Below, in pieces: positions 57,601-64,000 of a stretch of DNA of 64,000 nt. The translations under genes were made by a program, and so were the position numbers. The notes beneath the pieces are model-generated. The model saw only the letters and a program-made list of their open reading frames with translations. It was not told where the DNA came from and searched no databases. The stretch lies in NCBI RefSeq assembly GCF_932276165.1, contig NC_063994.1, positions 8,432,001-8,496,000 on the forward strand. The letters run 5' to 3'. The DNA comes from Plutella xylostella (lineage: Eukaryota; Arthropoda; Insecta; Lepidoptera; Plutellidae). Every line of letters starts with the position of its first letter. Position 1 is the stretch's first letter.

Positions 57601-60600
57601 TTTAACAGCATGCGGATTTCATCACGCACGCGGGATGGCACGCCATTTCCCCGCGTCTCGCGTGCATATTCCACGCGTTACAATGAATACTTGTATGAAC
57701 GCGTGCGTGTACAAATCCGCATGCTGTTAAAAACAGCCCTAGATCTAGATCTTTGGGCCGTGCTGGGGTCCACCGCTCCCAGTCTGGACAGTGGTAAGTA
57801 ATTACAATTACAGTCAAACTATAAAGTCCTGACATCAAAGAGTGCGATTTTGCTAAGACTTTTTTACTTACTTTTACTTTTAAAAATAAAATACCGATTG
57901 ATTATGGACTTTTAACGGATTTGCCCTTTAATAAATATAAAAGACCGATTAAATCCGATCTTAAACAATAAGTTAGGATCCACTTCCGTATTACGACTTT
58001 ATAGTTGGACTGAACAAATTATGGGTATCTTTGCTCTAGAAGGGCCCGGAAGCTATCAGAAGTACTAGGTCTCCAGGAGATACTCTGTACTGTAAAATCT
58101 AGACCTACATCTGAATCATCTACTACTAGTACAGTCTGAAGGGCTAGCCCGAGGCGCAATTAAGACGTAACAAAAGTTTTGCATCGCGCTCTCTCACATC
58201 GTGCAGCCTCAAGAATGAGTGCGACTGAGAACTTTTGTCACGTCTTAAATGCGCCCCGTGCTAGCCCTCCAGACTGTACAAGTAGTAGATATACAGATCT
58301 TAGAGAGTAGTTCCTGTAGACCTAGTACTTCTGATACCTCGATGTCTTCGCTTAATAATCTATCTATCTATACAGGGTGTTGCAAAAAGGGTATACTAAG
58401 CCGGAACCTACATGTGCAGCATGGTATATCTAAACCCGAAAATAAAATCTGTGTGTAGGTTTCGGCTTAATACAGGTTGATTCTTTCGTAGGTGTATATC
58501 CGGAAGTTTGTTACAGAGCTCATTCATTCTGAACAACTTTTGTTATAATGAGCTTGTGATATAACGAAAAAAAAAGATGCTTCCCCATACAAAAATTGTT
58601 TGTTTACGTGACACCGTGTATTTTTTTTTCGAGAATATCCCAAGGTCATTATAACAAAAGTTGTTCAGAATCAAGAGCTCTTTAACATACTTTCGGATAT
58701 GCACCTACGAAAGACTCACCCTGTATACCCTTTTTGCAACACCCTGTATAAATAAAAATGAATTGATGTTCGTAAGGCTGTTTTAAACTCGACAACAGCT
58801 GAACCGATTTGGCTGTCCAGGGAAGATTTAAAAGGTAAGAAGGTTAGGGTAAGGTAAGGTAAGGTATGGAAAAAAAAATACTGGGCTAATAAAGACGTAT
58901 TTAAAAGTGACCTACCTATCCACCTGAAAAAGAAGATCATGGACAACACCATACTACCAACTTTATTGTATGGCTGTCAATGCTGGGCCTTAACTAAAAC
59001 TGTCATACGCAAAATTACCACCTTCCAACGAGCAACTGAAAGATCCATGCTGGGACTGAAACTAAGAGACAGGGTTAAAAACTCAGACATTAGAGAGATT
59101 ACAAAAGTGACGGATGCAGTAGTTATGCTCTGTAAACTTAAATGGAAATGGGCCGGTCACATCGCAAGGGTAACTGATGGGAGATGGAGCGAACGAGTCT
59201 TACACTGGTACCCAAGAGACGGACACAGGATGCCTGGTCGCCCAAGGAGACGCTGGCATGACGACATCGTCTCTGTAGCCGGCCACACATGGACAAGACT
59301 TGCACAAAACCGAAAAGAATGGCTTGACATGGAGGAGGCCTTTACCCAATTTTGGGTGCCCAAATGAAAAATAATCATTAGTTTAATAATTATACACTTA
59401 TTTTATTTGATATTATATTATGCATGCACAATACAATTTTAAAATTATTTATGTAAGAATGCATGTAAATGTTATTTAATTAGTTATTATTAATAGAACA
59501 TTTAATTATATAATAATTATTTAATCTCATTGTGATATTACTATTACCATTAGTGAATTGATTACTTATTTGAAATTTATGTTTTATTTAGTTTAAATCA
59601 AGTGTAAACTACATTGTAAGCATTTGGAAATAAATGGCTTATTTATTTATTTAAGGTAAGGTAAGGTAAGGTAGGGTAGGGCAGGTTAGGTTAGGAAACT
59701 ATGAAAAAATTAACGAACCTAGTTTTCTGGCTATCCGGCGAGTCGATCTTCACGGACGGCACTTTCATCACGCTATCCTCTGCCATTTTCACCTCTTTCG
59801 TTACTTCACTTTTCCTATCAGAACTACTCTCCCCGCGAGTCTTCTCCGCCGATATACCCAGAATCTTCTGCAACTGCTCACTCAAATCGAATTCTGTTGA
59901 CAAATTCTGGCTTCTCTTCACCTCTTTAGGCGTCCCTGGAGACTGCTTGTCAGCGTCTTGTACTTGCTCTGACAGCGGCGGCGAAATCTCACTGGGAGAC
60001 GCTTTTAACTCTTTCAACTCTTCTTTAGCCAAATGAATTTCTGTTGGCGGATCGTTTGGTGTACTCCCTTGCGAGTCAGGGACGCTAGATGGCTGTAAGT
60101 CCAGTTTAGGTTGAAGAGCGACCGGTATTACTTCGGCTATCGTGTTCATACTGGCCGTTGGTGATGTCGAGTCTATGATGAGTGGTGGTTCAATGTCGTC
60201 TCCTATGTCTATTTTGTGCTCTAAGCTTATCCTTCTGATTGGCAGTGGCACTCTGTCTTCTGCTTTGGGTACTGAGCTGCTTCGCTTAAACGCCACTCTG
60301 GTTAAGTCGTTATCGATTTTGACGTTGGGATTTCTTTCAGCGCTGTTGCGATCTAAAGGAGTGTTTTTGTCGGGTATAGAGTCAACGAATTGGAGGTTAG
60401 GTTGTAAGCTGTCTACAGTGTTTAGGGGTTCTATTCGGTCAAGGAAAGGTGGGTTTTCAGTGCATTCGAAGTATTGTTCACTGCTTTCGGACTCTGTGCA
60501 TTCGGATGTTGTTTCGTTGCAGGATAGCATATTGTCGGCTGAATCGTTTTTGGTGAGAGGATCTGGAAAACATGGGATCATGGGTAAGTAATTAGGTAAG

Positions 60601-63225
60601 TATAACATACCAAATTTTAATTCCCTAACATTTAATATGCAGGTTGTCCCCGTAAATAATGTAACTTTTGTTCTATGACTTTGGACTTTCGCGAAAAAAT
60701 AATTTGCTTCTCCTTTGACTTTTTACTATTTATTTTTATCATAATTTTTCCTCGAATCTCCATAGTCATTGAACAAAAGTTCGTTGGTCCAGTATTTACG
60801 GGATACCCGATGTAAAAACGTTATGATCTAAAAGCAGTTTACTTAAATAATGTAATAGTGAAAGGACCCCCAAGGTAAGTACCTAAAGAGAATATAAAAT
60901 GCCTTTTTACAACGAATAAAAATCAAATCATTGGTTTCGATTTTTTAACGACTAGTTATTATTATGTGGTGCCTAGGTTCACCATAGTCTGTTAGATCAT
61001 AAACACCCCTGTTACATTGTGTCATCTAAAATAAAATTTGCATATTGAATCCTTGACAGCCGATGTGTCAAAAGTCAACAACTAATCCCTTGTTATAATG
61101 TAACAGGGGTGTTAATGATCTAACAGAGTATGGTGAAACTAGGCCTTAACTTACTTTCAGGTGGCGTGGCGTTGTTGCTAGCGATGTGTTCATCGTTGAC
61201 TAGCGTCTTCCCGGCGGCCTCGTACAGCTTGTTGAGTGACGAGAAGAAGTTGGCGCTCTCCTTGCCGAGCTTGTGGATGGCGCGGAGGAGGACTATGGAA
61301 AGATGATATGACATGTCATAGAAGCCGCGTACAGACCGGCCCAACGAATGCCCAACGATGGATATTTATCATACATAATACAGGGCAGATTGCAGCAACG
61401 AAGGTCAACGAAACCCGTTCGTTAGCGTTCGTTTGGCCGGTCTGTACGCATCTAGAGAGGTAGAACATAACAAGTAGCATATTATAATATTACATAAGTT
61501 TAGGCAGTGTAGGTAGACTTAAGGCCCCTACATGGGTTCATTATCGACGTCGATAAACTCGTTTAATTCGCGTTCCACCAATTACAGCGCCGTATTTATG
61601 CCGAATCGAGATATAGTGACGTTTAGCTTTGTCGATTACGAACCCGTGTAGCGGCAGCTGGTAATAGAACAGAATAGAGAGGCCTTTGTCCAGCCGGGGA
61701 TGACTATTAGCTCATAATGATCCTTAAAGCACCTCTGCGTAAGTAAAGTAAAAGTAAAAGTAAAATATGCTTTATTGCCAAAATAAAAATGACCTTACAT
61801 AACTTATTCTACATTATAACTAATTATGACTAAGTTACATTATACTATTTTAGTTAAAACAAGTACTTCAATAAATTAAAATTTTCTTTTGGCAAATGGT
61901 GACATGCTCAGCCTAAGTCGACGGAAAACTTGTCTTCGATCGACGCTGTTTTTCAGCATGCCCCAGTGTGTTTATTTAATTTACAAGATCCTTACAGTCT
62001 AACAGAGGCGCCTTGTAAAGTAAACTACAGAACTAAAAGAAGAATACAAGTTACCTACTGAAGAGGCAGTGAGCCGGCTATACACACTATACATGGTGTC
62101 CCGTAATTAGTCAACCAATGGAAAGGGGGTCAATCTGTGTCTGTCAACTTTTGTTCTATGACTTTTAGAAATTCTCGAATTTAAGCTTAATATACTTAGG
62201 GCCTGTTACGCAATGTCTGGATAATGGCTACATGTGGGATAAAAGACATGCTGTCACTGTCTAAATCATAATTAAAGAGAGTGACAGCATATTGTCTTTT
62301 ATGCCGCAGGTAGTCATTATCCAGACATTGAAACAGGCCCTTATTTTAAATATACTTACAAGCACAGTTAATAAACAGGGAAGTGTCGCTTTGAAGGCAA
62401 TCCATGTAGGCGTCCATGCTGGAAGCTGTGGCCACGATCTCCAATAGAAACACCACTTCTTGCGGCTCAATACCGTTGACATACGTATCCACCGTCTTCA
62501 ATATACAATCCGACTTATTCTTAAACTCATGCGCCATAAACTTGACGAAGTTCACCGACACATTTATATCTTGCGACTCTGTAGACATGAGAATGTTATA
62601 CGCAAGGTTCAGAACCAGCATTCGGCATTCGGGGTCGAGTTTGGAGTACAGCTTTTCTATGTACGTATTCTCAACACCTATCAAGTATTCAATGATTAGA
62701 TGTGGATACTCAGAGTTGCCATTGTTGTACATGTAGGCCAGCGAATTCAGTAGCGAAACATCATCAGGCAGCACATTGGGTTGTCCCAGCAGTATGTTAT
62801 ACACGATCATAGCGGCCCCGGATGCTATTTTATCATTCTGTCCGATCAATCCATTCAATATAATCGTATCAAACTTATTCCATATCATGATCTGATTAAA
62901 AGGGTTGTTCACGACTAAATTTCCAAGCGTTTGTATCAACACCGTCATGCAAGATTCATACTTCTTTTGCAGTTCTTCATTAACAAACTCAACGCTGGGT
63001 TGCTGGTATTCGGTGGCTAATATAAACATGGACTCAAGTATGGAGAGCTCCTTAGAGATGTAGGTCTGCATCTTGGTGCCGGCGGCGGCGCAGGAGCGGA
63101 CCAGGCGCAGGCACTGCTCGGCTACAGCCAGAGTGCTGCGGTTGTAGGACGCCTGTTCCACGTCCAGCCTCATGATGTGGAGGACTTCGGCGATGAGGCG
63201 GAGCGTGTATTCTGACGCCTTCTTT
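51537..63225 (-). CDS. ATXN10: Ataxin-10 homologue, 7 exons, N-terminus missing
   Basis: Exons on the minus strand: 63225-62360, 61292-61155, 60562-59719, 57522-57378, 55809-55746, 51918-51857 and 51662-51537. All have GT-AG junctions and phases that join cleanly, giving about 747 residues. Ataxin-10 is a cytoplasmic armadillo-like helical protein tied to cell survival and cytokinesis in animals. Key matches: LIQTLGNLVVNNPFNQ and IASGAAMIVYNILL (helical repeats); LLRAIHKLGKESANFF; AALVRVLANLCWKNQANKRQ; RELDVIPVLLDSCNIDARNP; QWVIFAIRNLCEN; and the ending LTLQGPVDNEVLKDMGLTLH, all in the order of vertebrate ataxin-10. Human ataxin-10 is 475 residues; the excess is mainly one 281-codon exon. First exon(s) must lie right of the window. 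No stop or frameshift, so it looks functional. Confidence 0.93.
51664..51790 (-). repeat. LINE 3' end fragment
   Basis: AGAATAGAATATTTGTTTAT next to GGCGGCCTCATCGCTAAGAG resembles the GAATA-tailed LINE end at 16821; it lies against the acceptor of the last ataxin-10 exon. Confidence 0.4.
51857..51918 (-). CDS. ATXN10: Ataxin-10 exon 6
   Basis: 62 nt, acceptor TATTCAG, donor CAG then GTATAA. Codes LIMQWVIFAIRNLCENCPEN Q, matching the conserved E-W-x-I-x-A-I-R-N-L segment. Confidence 0.9.
51919..52840. other. Ataxin-10 intron 6, left part
   Basis: 52050-52135 is an inverted copy of the flanks of the MITE at 55054, without the MITE. Otherwise AT-rich with no gene. Confidence 0.5.
52845..53035 (-). 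pseudogene. RLE-type LINE C-terminal fragment
   Basis: The minus strand reads GEARQLFKDISSRLIEVSRD, RAGTYLSQRLSIAI and RGNAASVLGTLPDSGSD, matching the C-terminus of the element at 27429. Confidence 0.65.
53216..53540 (+). repeat. tRNA-derived SINE
   Basis: Flanked by the 13-bp duplication ATCGAGTTTGGGC (53203-53215 and 53541-53553). GGTGGTAGCTCAGTCGG (box A) and GCGGGTTCGAATCACG (box B, 53265) form a tRNA-like head; the 3' tail is AGAATAGAATAGA. Lies in ataxin-10 intron 5. Confidence 0.9.
53709..54046. mobile_element. Inverted-repeat element
   Basis: ATGGCGTGATTT and GGGTAACTCAGAATA on the left are inverted at 54000-54046 (TTCTGAGTTACCCAACATAA, ATCACGCCAT). Confidence 0.55.
54250..54365 (+). 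repeat. Common dispersed insect repeat
   Basis: GACAGACAGTCAGTCAGACA followed by GGACAACAAAGAGATC and TTCCTTTTGAGGTACGAAAC is a block I recognise as highly repeated in lepidopteran genomes. Family not assigned. Confidence 0.45.
55054..55199. mobile_element. MITE with a visible empty-site copy
   Basis: TGCCAATTTCACCATTCTC and its inverse form the ends. The flanks (GTTGATGAACCGTTCAGAAT and GTATCTGAGATTAAAAAACA) occur joined, inverted, at 52050-52135. Related elements at 60971 share GATGTGTCAAAAGT. Confidence 0.75.
55389..55635 (+). pseudogene. RTE LINE 3' fragment
   Basis: RWRWAGHLARREDGRWTKAV, SEWWPREGRRSVGRPPTRWF and VAQDRGTWHNMEEAYTLQWV in one open frame, then a TGATGATGATG tail. Confidence 0.85.
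55746..55809 (-). CDS. ATXN10: Ataxin-10 exon 5
   Basis: 64 nt, acceptor TTTTCAG, donor CAT then GTATCC. Codes MRELDVIPVLLDSCNIDARN P, the most conserved ataxin-10 segment (human: L-D-G-I-P-L-I-L-D-N-C-N-L-D). Confidence 0.9.
55855..56153 (-). pseudogene. LINE RT C-terminal fragment
   Basis: The minus strand reads MLRWFGHVERMNDERVIKEI, GRVGRGRPRRKYVDQI and STRNRRACIRRCMNVEEAKE, the conserved end of an insect LINE ORF, open for 100 codons. Located in ataxin-10 intron 4. Confidence 0.75.
56234..57270 (-). pseudogene. Duplicated ataxin-10 exon 4, split by a hAT element
   Basis: 56236-56426 plus 57229-57252 repeat the exon 4 region (57277-57500) including the following intron (TTGGTCAATAAACACAAC, GCGCCATCTAGTGAGAATCA). 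The copy lacks the exon's 5' part and acceptor, has lost six bases (RV of ALVRVLANL), and is split by a 794-bp hAT insertion, so it cannot be spliced in as a normal exon. Confidence 0.85.
56427..57220. mobile_element. Non-autonomous hAT element
   Basis: Ends CAGTGTTGCCAG / CTGGCAACGCTG and the 8-bp duplication CCACAGAT (56419-56426 and 57221-57228) define a hAT insertion. The interior of 794 bp is AT-rich, with AAAGTAACAT-type subterminal repeats and an RTE scrap (56610-56650), and no transposase. Confidence 0.92.
57378..57522 (-). CDS. ATXN10: Ataxin-10 exon 4
   Basis: 145 nt between CTGTCCAG and GTATGC. The split codon AG-A gives R, then LGAVDPTTAKRFETTVESVE and AALVRVLANLCWKNQANKRQ. A damaged duplicate lies at 56339-57252 and a fragment of its first bases at 57764-57796. 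Confidence 0.92.
57594..57738. mobile_element. Harbinger-like palindromic MITE
   Basis: GGCTGTTTTTAACAGCATGC and its inverse at the ends, TTA at the left and CTA at the right. Separates exon 4 from the fragment of its duplicate at 57764. Confidence 0.7.
57764..57796 (-). repeat. Partial copy of the exon 4 acceptor region
   Basis: GGTCCACCGCTCCCAGTCTG plus GACAGTGGTA repeats 57508-57535, including the CTGTCCAG acceptor and the first 20 or so exon bases, so it could act as a decoy acceptor. Confidence 0.75.
58059..58332. mobile_element. Nested palindrome / MITE
   Basis: AGAAGTACTAGGTCT is inverted at 58318-58332. Inside it a 127-bp element (58141-58267) has ends GGGCTAGCCCGAGGCGCAAT and TTAAATGCGCCCCGTGCTAG (inverted, few mismatches). 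Confidence 0.65.
58372..58747. mobile_element. MITE, relative of the one at 51357
   Basis: ACAGGGTGTTGCAAAAAGGG at the left and CCCTTTTTGCAACACCCTGT at the right, perfect inverted ends, with a second inverted pair inside (TTATAACAAAAGTTGTTCAG). Confidence 0.85.
58868..59654 (+). mobile_element. RTE LINE 3' fragment inserted in an AAGGT repeat
   Basis: Bounded by AAGGTAAGGTAAGGT on the left (58846-58865) and on the right (59655-59680). The ORF 58939-59367 is open: ILPTLLYGCQCWALTKT, RATERSMLGLKLRDRVKN, LKWKWAGHIARVTDGRW, RDGHRMPGRPRRRWHDD. It ends in an A/T-rich AAATAAATGG tail. Confidence 0.8.
59655..59697 (+). repeat. AAGGT / TTAGG pentanucleotide repeat
   Basis: AAGGTAAGGTAAGGTAAGGT grades into AGGTTAGGTTAGG, which contains two units of the insect telomere repeat TTAGG. 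It ends 20 bp from the donor of ataxin-10 exon 3. Confidence 0.7.
59719..60562 (-). CDS. ATXN10: Ataxin-10 exon 3, long acidic insert
   Basis: 844 nt, fully open, acceptor TTTTCCAG, donor ACTAG then GTTCGT. The 281 residues are rich in S, E, D, P and T (SECTESESSEQYFECTE; PNDPPTEIHLAKEELKELK; PSEISPPLSEQVQDADKQSP) with a basic patch (FKRSSSVPKAEDRVPLPIRR). No globular domain is visible, so it is predicted to be disordered. It sits where human ataxin-10 has a short loop between the two halves of the C-terminal helical region. Phase matches both neighbours exactly. Confidence 0.85.
60650..60812. mobile_element. MITE
   Basis: CAGGTTGTCCCCGTAAATAA and TTTACGGGATACCCGATG are inverted ends; TTTTGTTCTATGACT pairs with AGTCATTGAACAAAA inside. 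Confidence 0.6.
60971..61146. mobile_element. MITE next to exon 2
   Basis: Inverted ends of about 45 bp: GCCTAGGTTCACCATAGTCT and TATGGTGAAACTAGGCC; AACACCCCTGTTACAT pairs inside. Its right end is 4 bp from the exon 2 donor region. Confidence 0.75.
61155..61292 (-). CDS. ATXN10: Ataxin-10 exon 2
   Basis: 138 nt between CCATAG and GTAAGT. The split codon gives A-F-L-L-R-A-I-H-K-L-G-K-E-S-A-N-F-F, matching human ataxin-10 LLRVIHVAGKETTNIF. Leaves phase 1. Confidence 0.92.
61327..61451. mobile_element. MITE
   Basis: GCGTACAGACCGGCCCAACG at the left is inverted (GTTTGGCCGGTCTGTACGC) at the right; about 125 bp, non-coding. Confidence 0.65.
61525..61650. mobile_element. MITE
   Basis: TACATGGGTTCATTATCGAC and GTCGATTACGAACCCGTGTA form inverted ends. 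Confidence 0.55.
61741..61960 (-). repeat. LINE 3' end with AAAGT tail
   Basis: AGTAAAAGTAAAAGTAAAA followed by TATGCTTTATTGCCAAAATA is a retroposon 3' end in minus orientation; no coding part recognised. Confidence 0.4.
62199..62340. mobile_element. Harbinger-like palindromic MITE by an exon donor
   Basis: A 142-bp near-perfect palindrome (GGGCCTGTTACGCAATGTCT at the left) with TTA on both sides (62196-62198 and 62341-62343). The right end lies 13 bp from the GT donor of the first ataxin-10 exon in the window. Confidence 0.85.
62360..63225 (-). CDS. ATXN10: Ataxin-10 exon 1 in window
   Basis: 866 nt. The acceptor is CCACCGCAG at 63226; the donor is CTT then GTAAGT at 62359. It codes the N-terminal armadillo-like repeats, starting KKASEYTLRLIAEVLHIMRL, and ends in phase 1 at FINCA. 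Confidence 0.92.
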
Positions 63226-64000
63226 CTGCGGTGGAAAGATGGGGAATGTTATTTACTTATTTAGATAGCTGTTACCGCGAGCTTCGCTTTGGCTTAATTT
63301 CCCGTGGGAATTCCGCGATAAAAAGTAGCCTATGTGTTAATCCAGGGTGTCAGCTAACTCTATACCAAATTTCATTACAATCGGTTCAGCCATTTTGACG
63401 ACCACACAAACTTTCGAATTTATAATATTAGGAGTTTTTATAATAACTTAATTGTATACAAAAGCATTACAAAAAATAATTATTTTTGCAAAGTTAGAAG
63501 TACATATAGTAACTAGGTGTTATTATTAATTAACGAAAATGGATTGACTTTATTGGCTAATAGGTAAGCCTTGCTTAGAATTCATTCAACATATTAAACA
63601 TTCTCAGTGAAACAAATTCAATGTTTTCCTAAAAAAAAAGATAGAATATCTTATAGTAATAGTTAGAGTAAAGAAAAAAAAAATTTGATTCATTTATTAA
63701 TTTTAGACACTGAAGTTTTAGAATATACATTTTAGTTCATATTACACAACAATATTTTGTTGTTATTGATATATAATTATGATGAAATTTATAAATCATT
63801 AGAAATGGAATTGGTTCAATGAGAGGAACCTTAAAATATTAGTTATATTAGTAGATTCTGCAGGTTGTAGTAGAGATAGTCAATTATTTTGTGAATGTGA
63901 CGTAAATCAGTGGTGCTTTCTTATCAGCTCAAAACTTGAGGCTCGCTAATTCAGACCCACTAGCATACATACACATAAGGAGGCCTATACCCGACAGGAG
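63226..64000. other. Intron and dispersed repeats
   Basis: 63270-63430 is a degenerate common lepidopteran repeat (AGTAGCCTATGTGTTAATCC, TTCATTACAATCGGTTCAGC, TTTATAATATTAGGAG). 63970-64000 is an RTE scrap (AGGAGGCCTATACCCGACAG). No upstream ataxin-10 exon seen. Confidence 0.5.

Noticed and set aside
59701..60591. Plus-strand open frames across ataxin-10 exon 3
   Set aside because: Shadows of the minus-strand exon, which has matching splice phases and neighbours.

Overview
The window is animal nuclear DNA, almost certainly an insect and most likely a moth or butterfly (an inference). It is AT-rich and intron-containing, is packed with Jockey, RTE and R1-type LINEs, Harbinger, Tc1 and hAT DNA transposons, BEL and gypsy-like retroelements and tRNA-derived SINEs, and carries a split homologue of animal ataxin-10. 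No operons, ribosome binding sites, CRISPR arrays or prokaryotic genes were seen.

Layout. 0-4.7 kb: a block with long inverted ends carrying a THAP exon, a Harbinger transposase first exon on the minus strand, small palindromic elements, and a complete Tc1-like element (2936-4582) with an open DD34E transposase. 4.7-10 kb: a complete LTR element (4715-10042) with LTRs identical by eye and an ACTG target duplication. Its single ORF encodes Gag and protease and then runs straight into a broken integrase zinc finger, with no reverse transcriptase, RNase H or integrase core. 10-18 kb: a SAP-exon element, two decayed copies of an unnamed protein family, and a Jockey LINE (12540-17788) that split one of those copies and was then invaded by two other LINEs, all dated by 11-12 bp target duplications. 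18-24 kb: a retropepsin fragment, an orphan 340-codon ORF, and a Harbinger element whose MADF/BESS gene holds the transposase antisense in its intron.

24-31 kb is AT-rich and mostly gene-free apart from an LTR/primer-site-like remnant and a decayed RLE-type LINE. 31-44 kb is a graveyard: BEL integrase joined to a Harbinger transposase, a tandemly duplicated 0.9-1.4 kb unit with tRNA-like SINE sequence, and LINE, MULE-like, hAT, P-element-like, pogo, DIRS-like and Harbinger remnants. 44.5-47.4 kb is a 2.9 kb inverted-repeat element that splits a Jockey fragment and carries a 73-bp tandem array of dyads. 48-51 kb holds two neighbouring copies of another inverted-repeat element, one with a SINE insertion.

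51.5-63.2 kb is the one clear host gene: an ataxin-10 homologue on the minus strand. Seven exons with consensus splice sites and matching phases give about 747 residues, lacking only the N-terminus beyond the right edge. It carries an unusual 281-codon acidic, low-complexity exon. Its introns are full of MITEs, SINEs and RTE LINEs, and one exon has a damaged upstream duplicate that received a hAT element. Most other coding sequence in the window is transposon-derived and decayed; the Tc1 transposase, the Gag-protease ORF and the orphan ORF are open.
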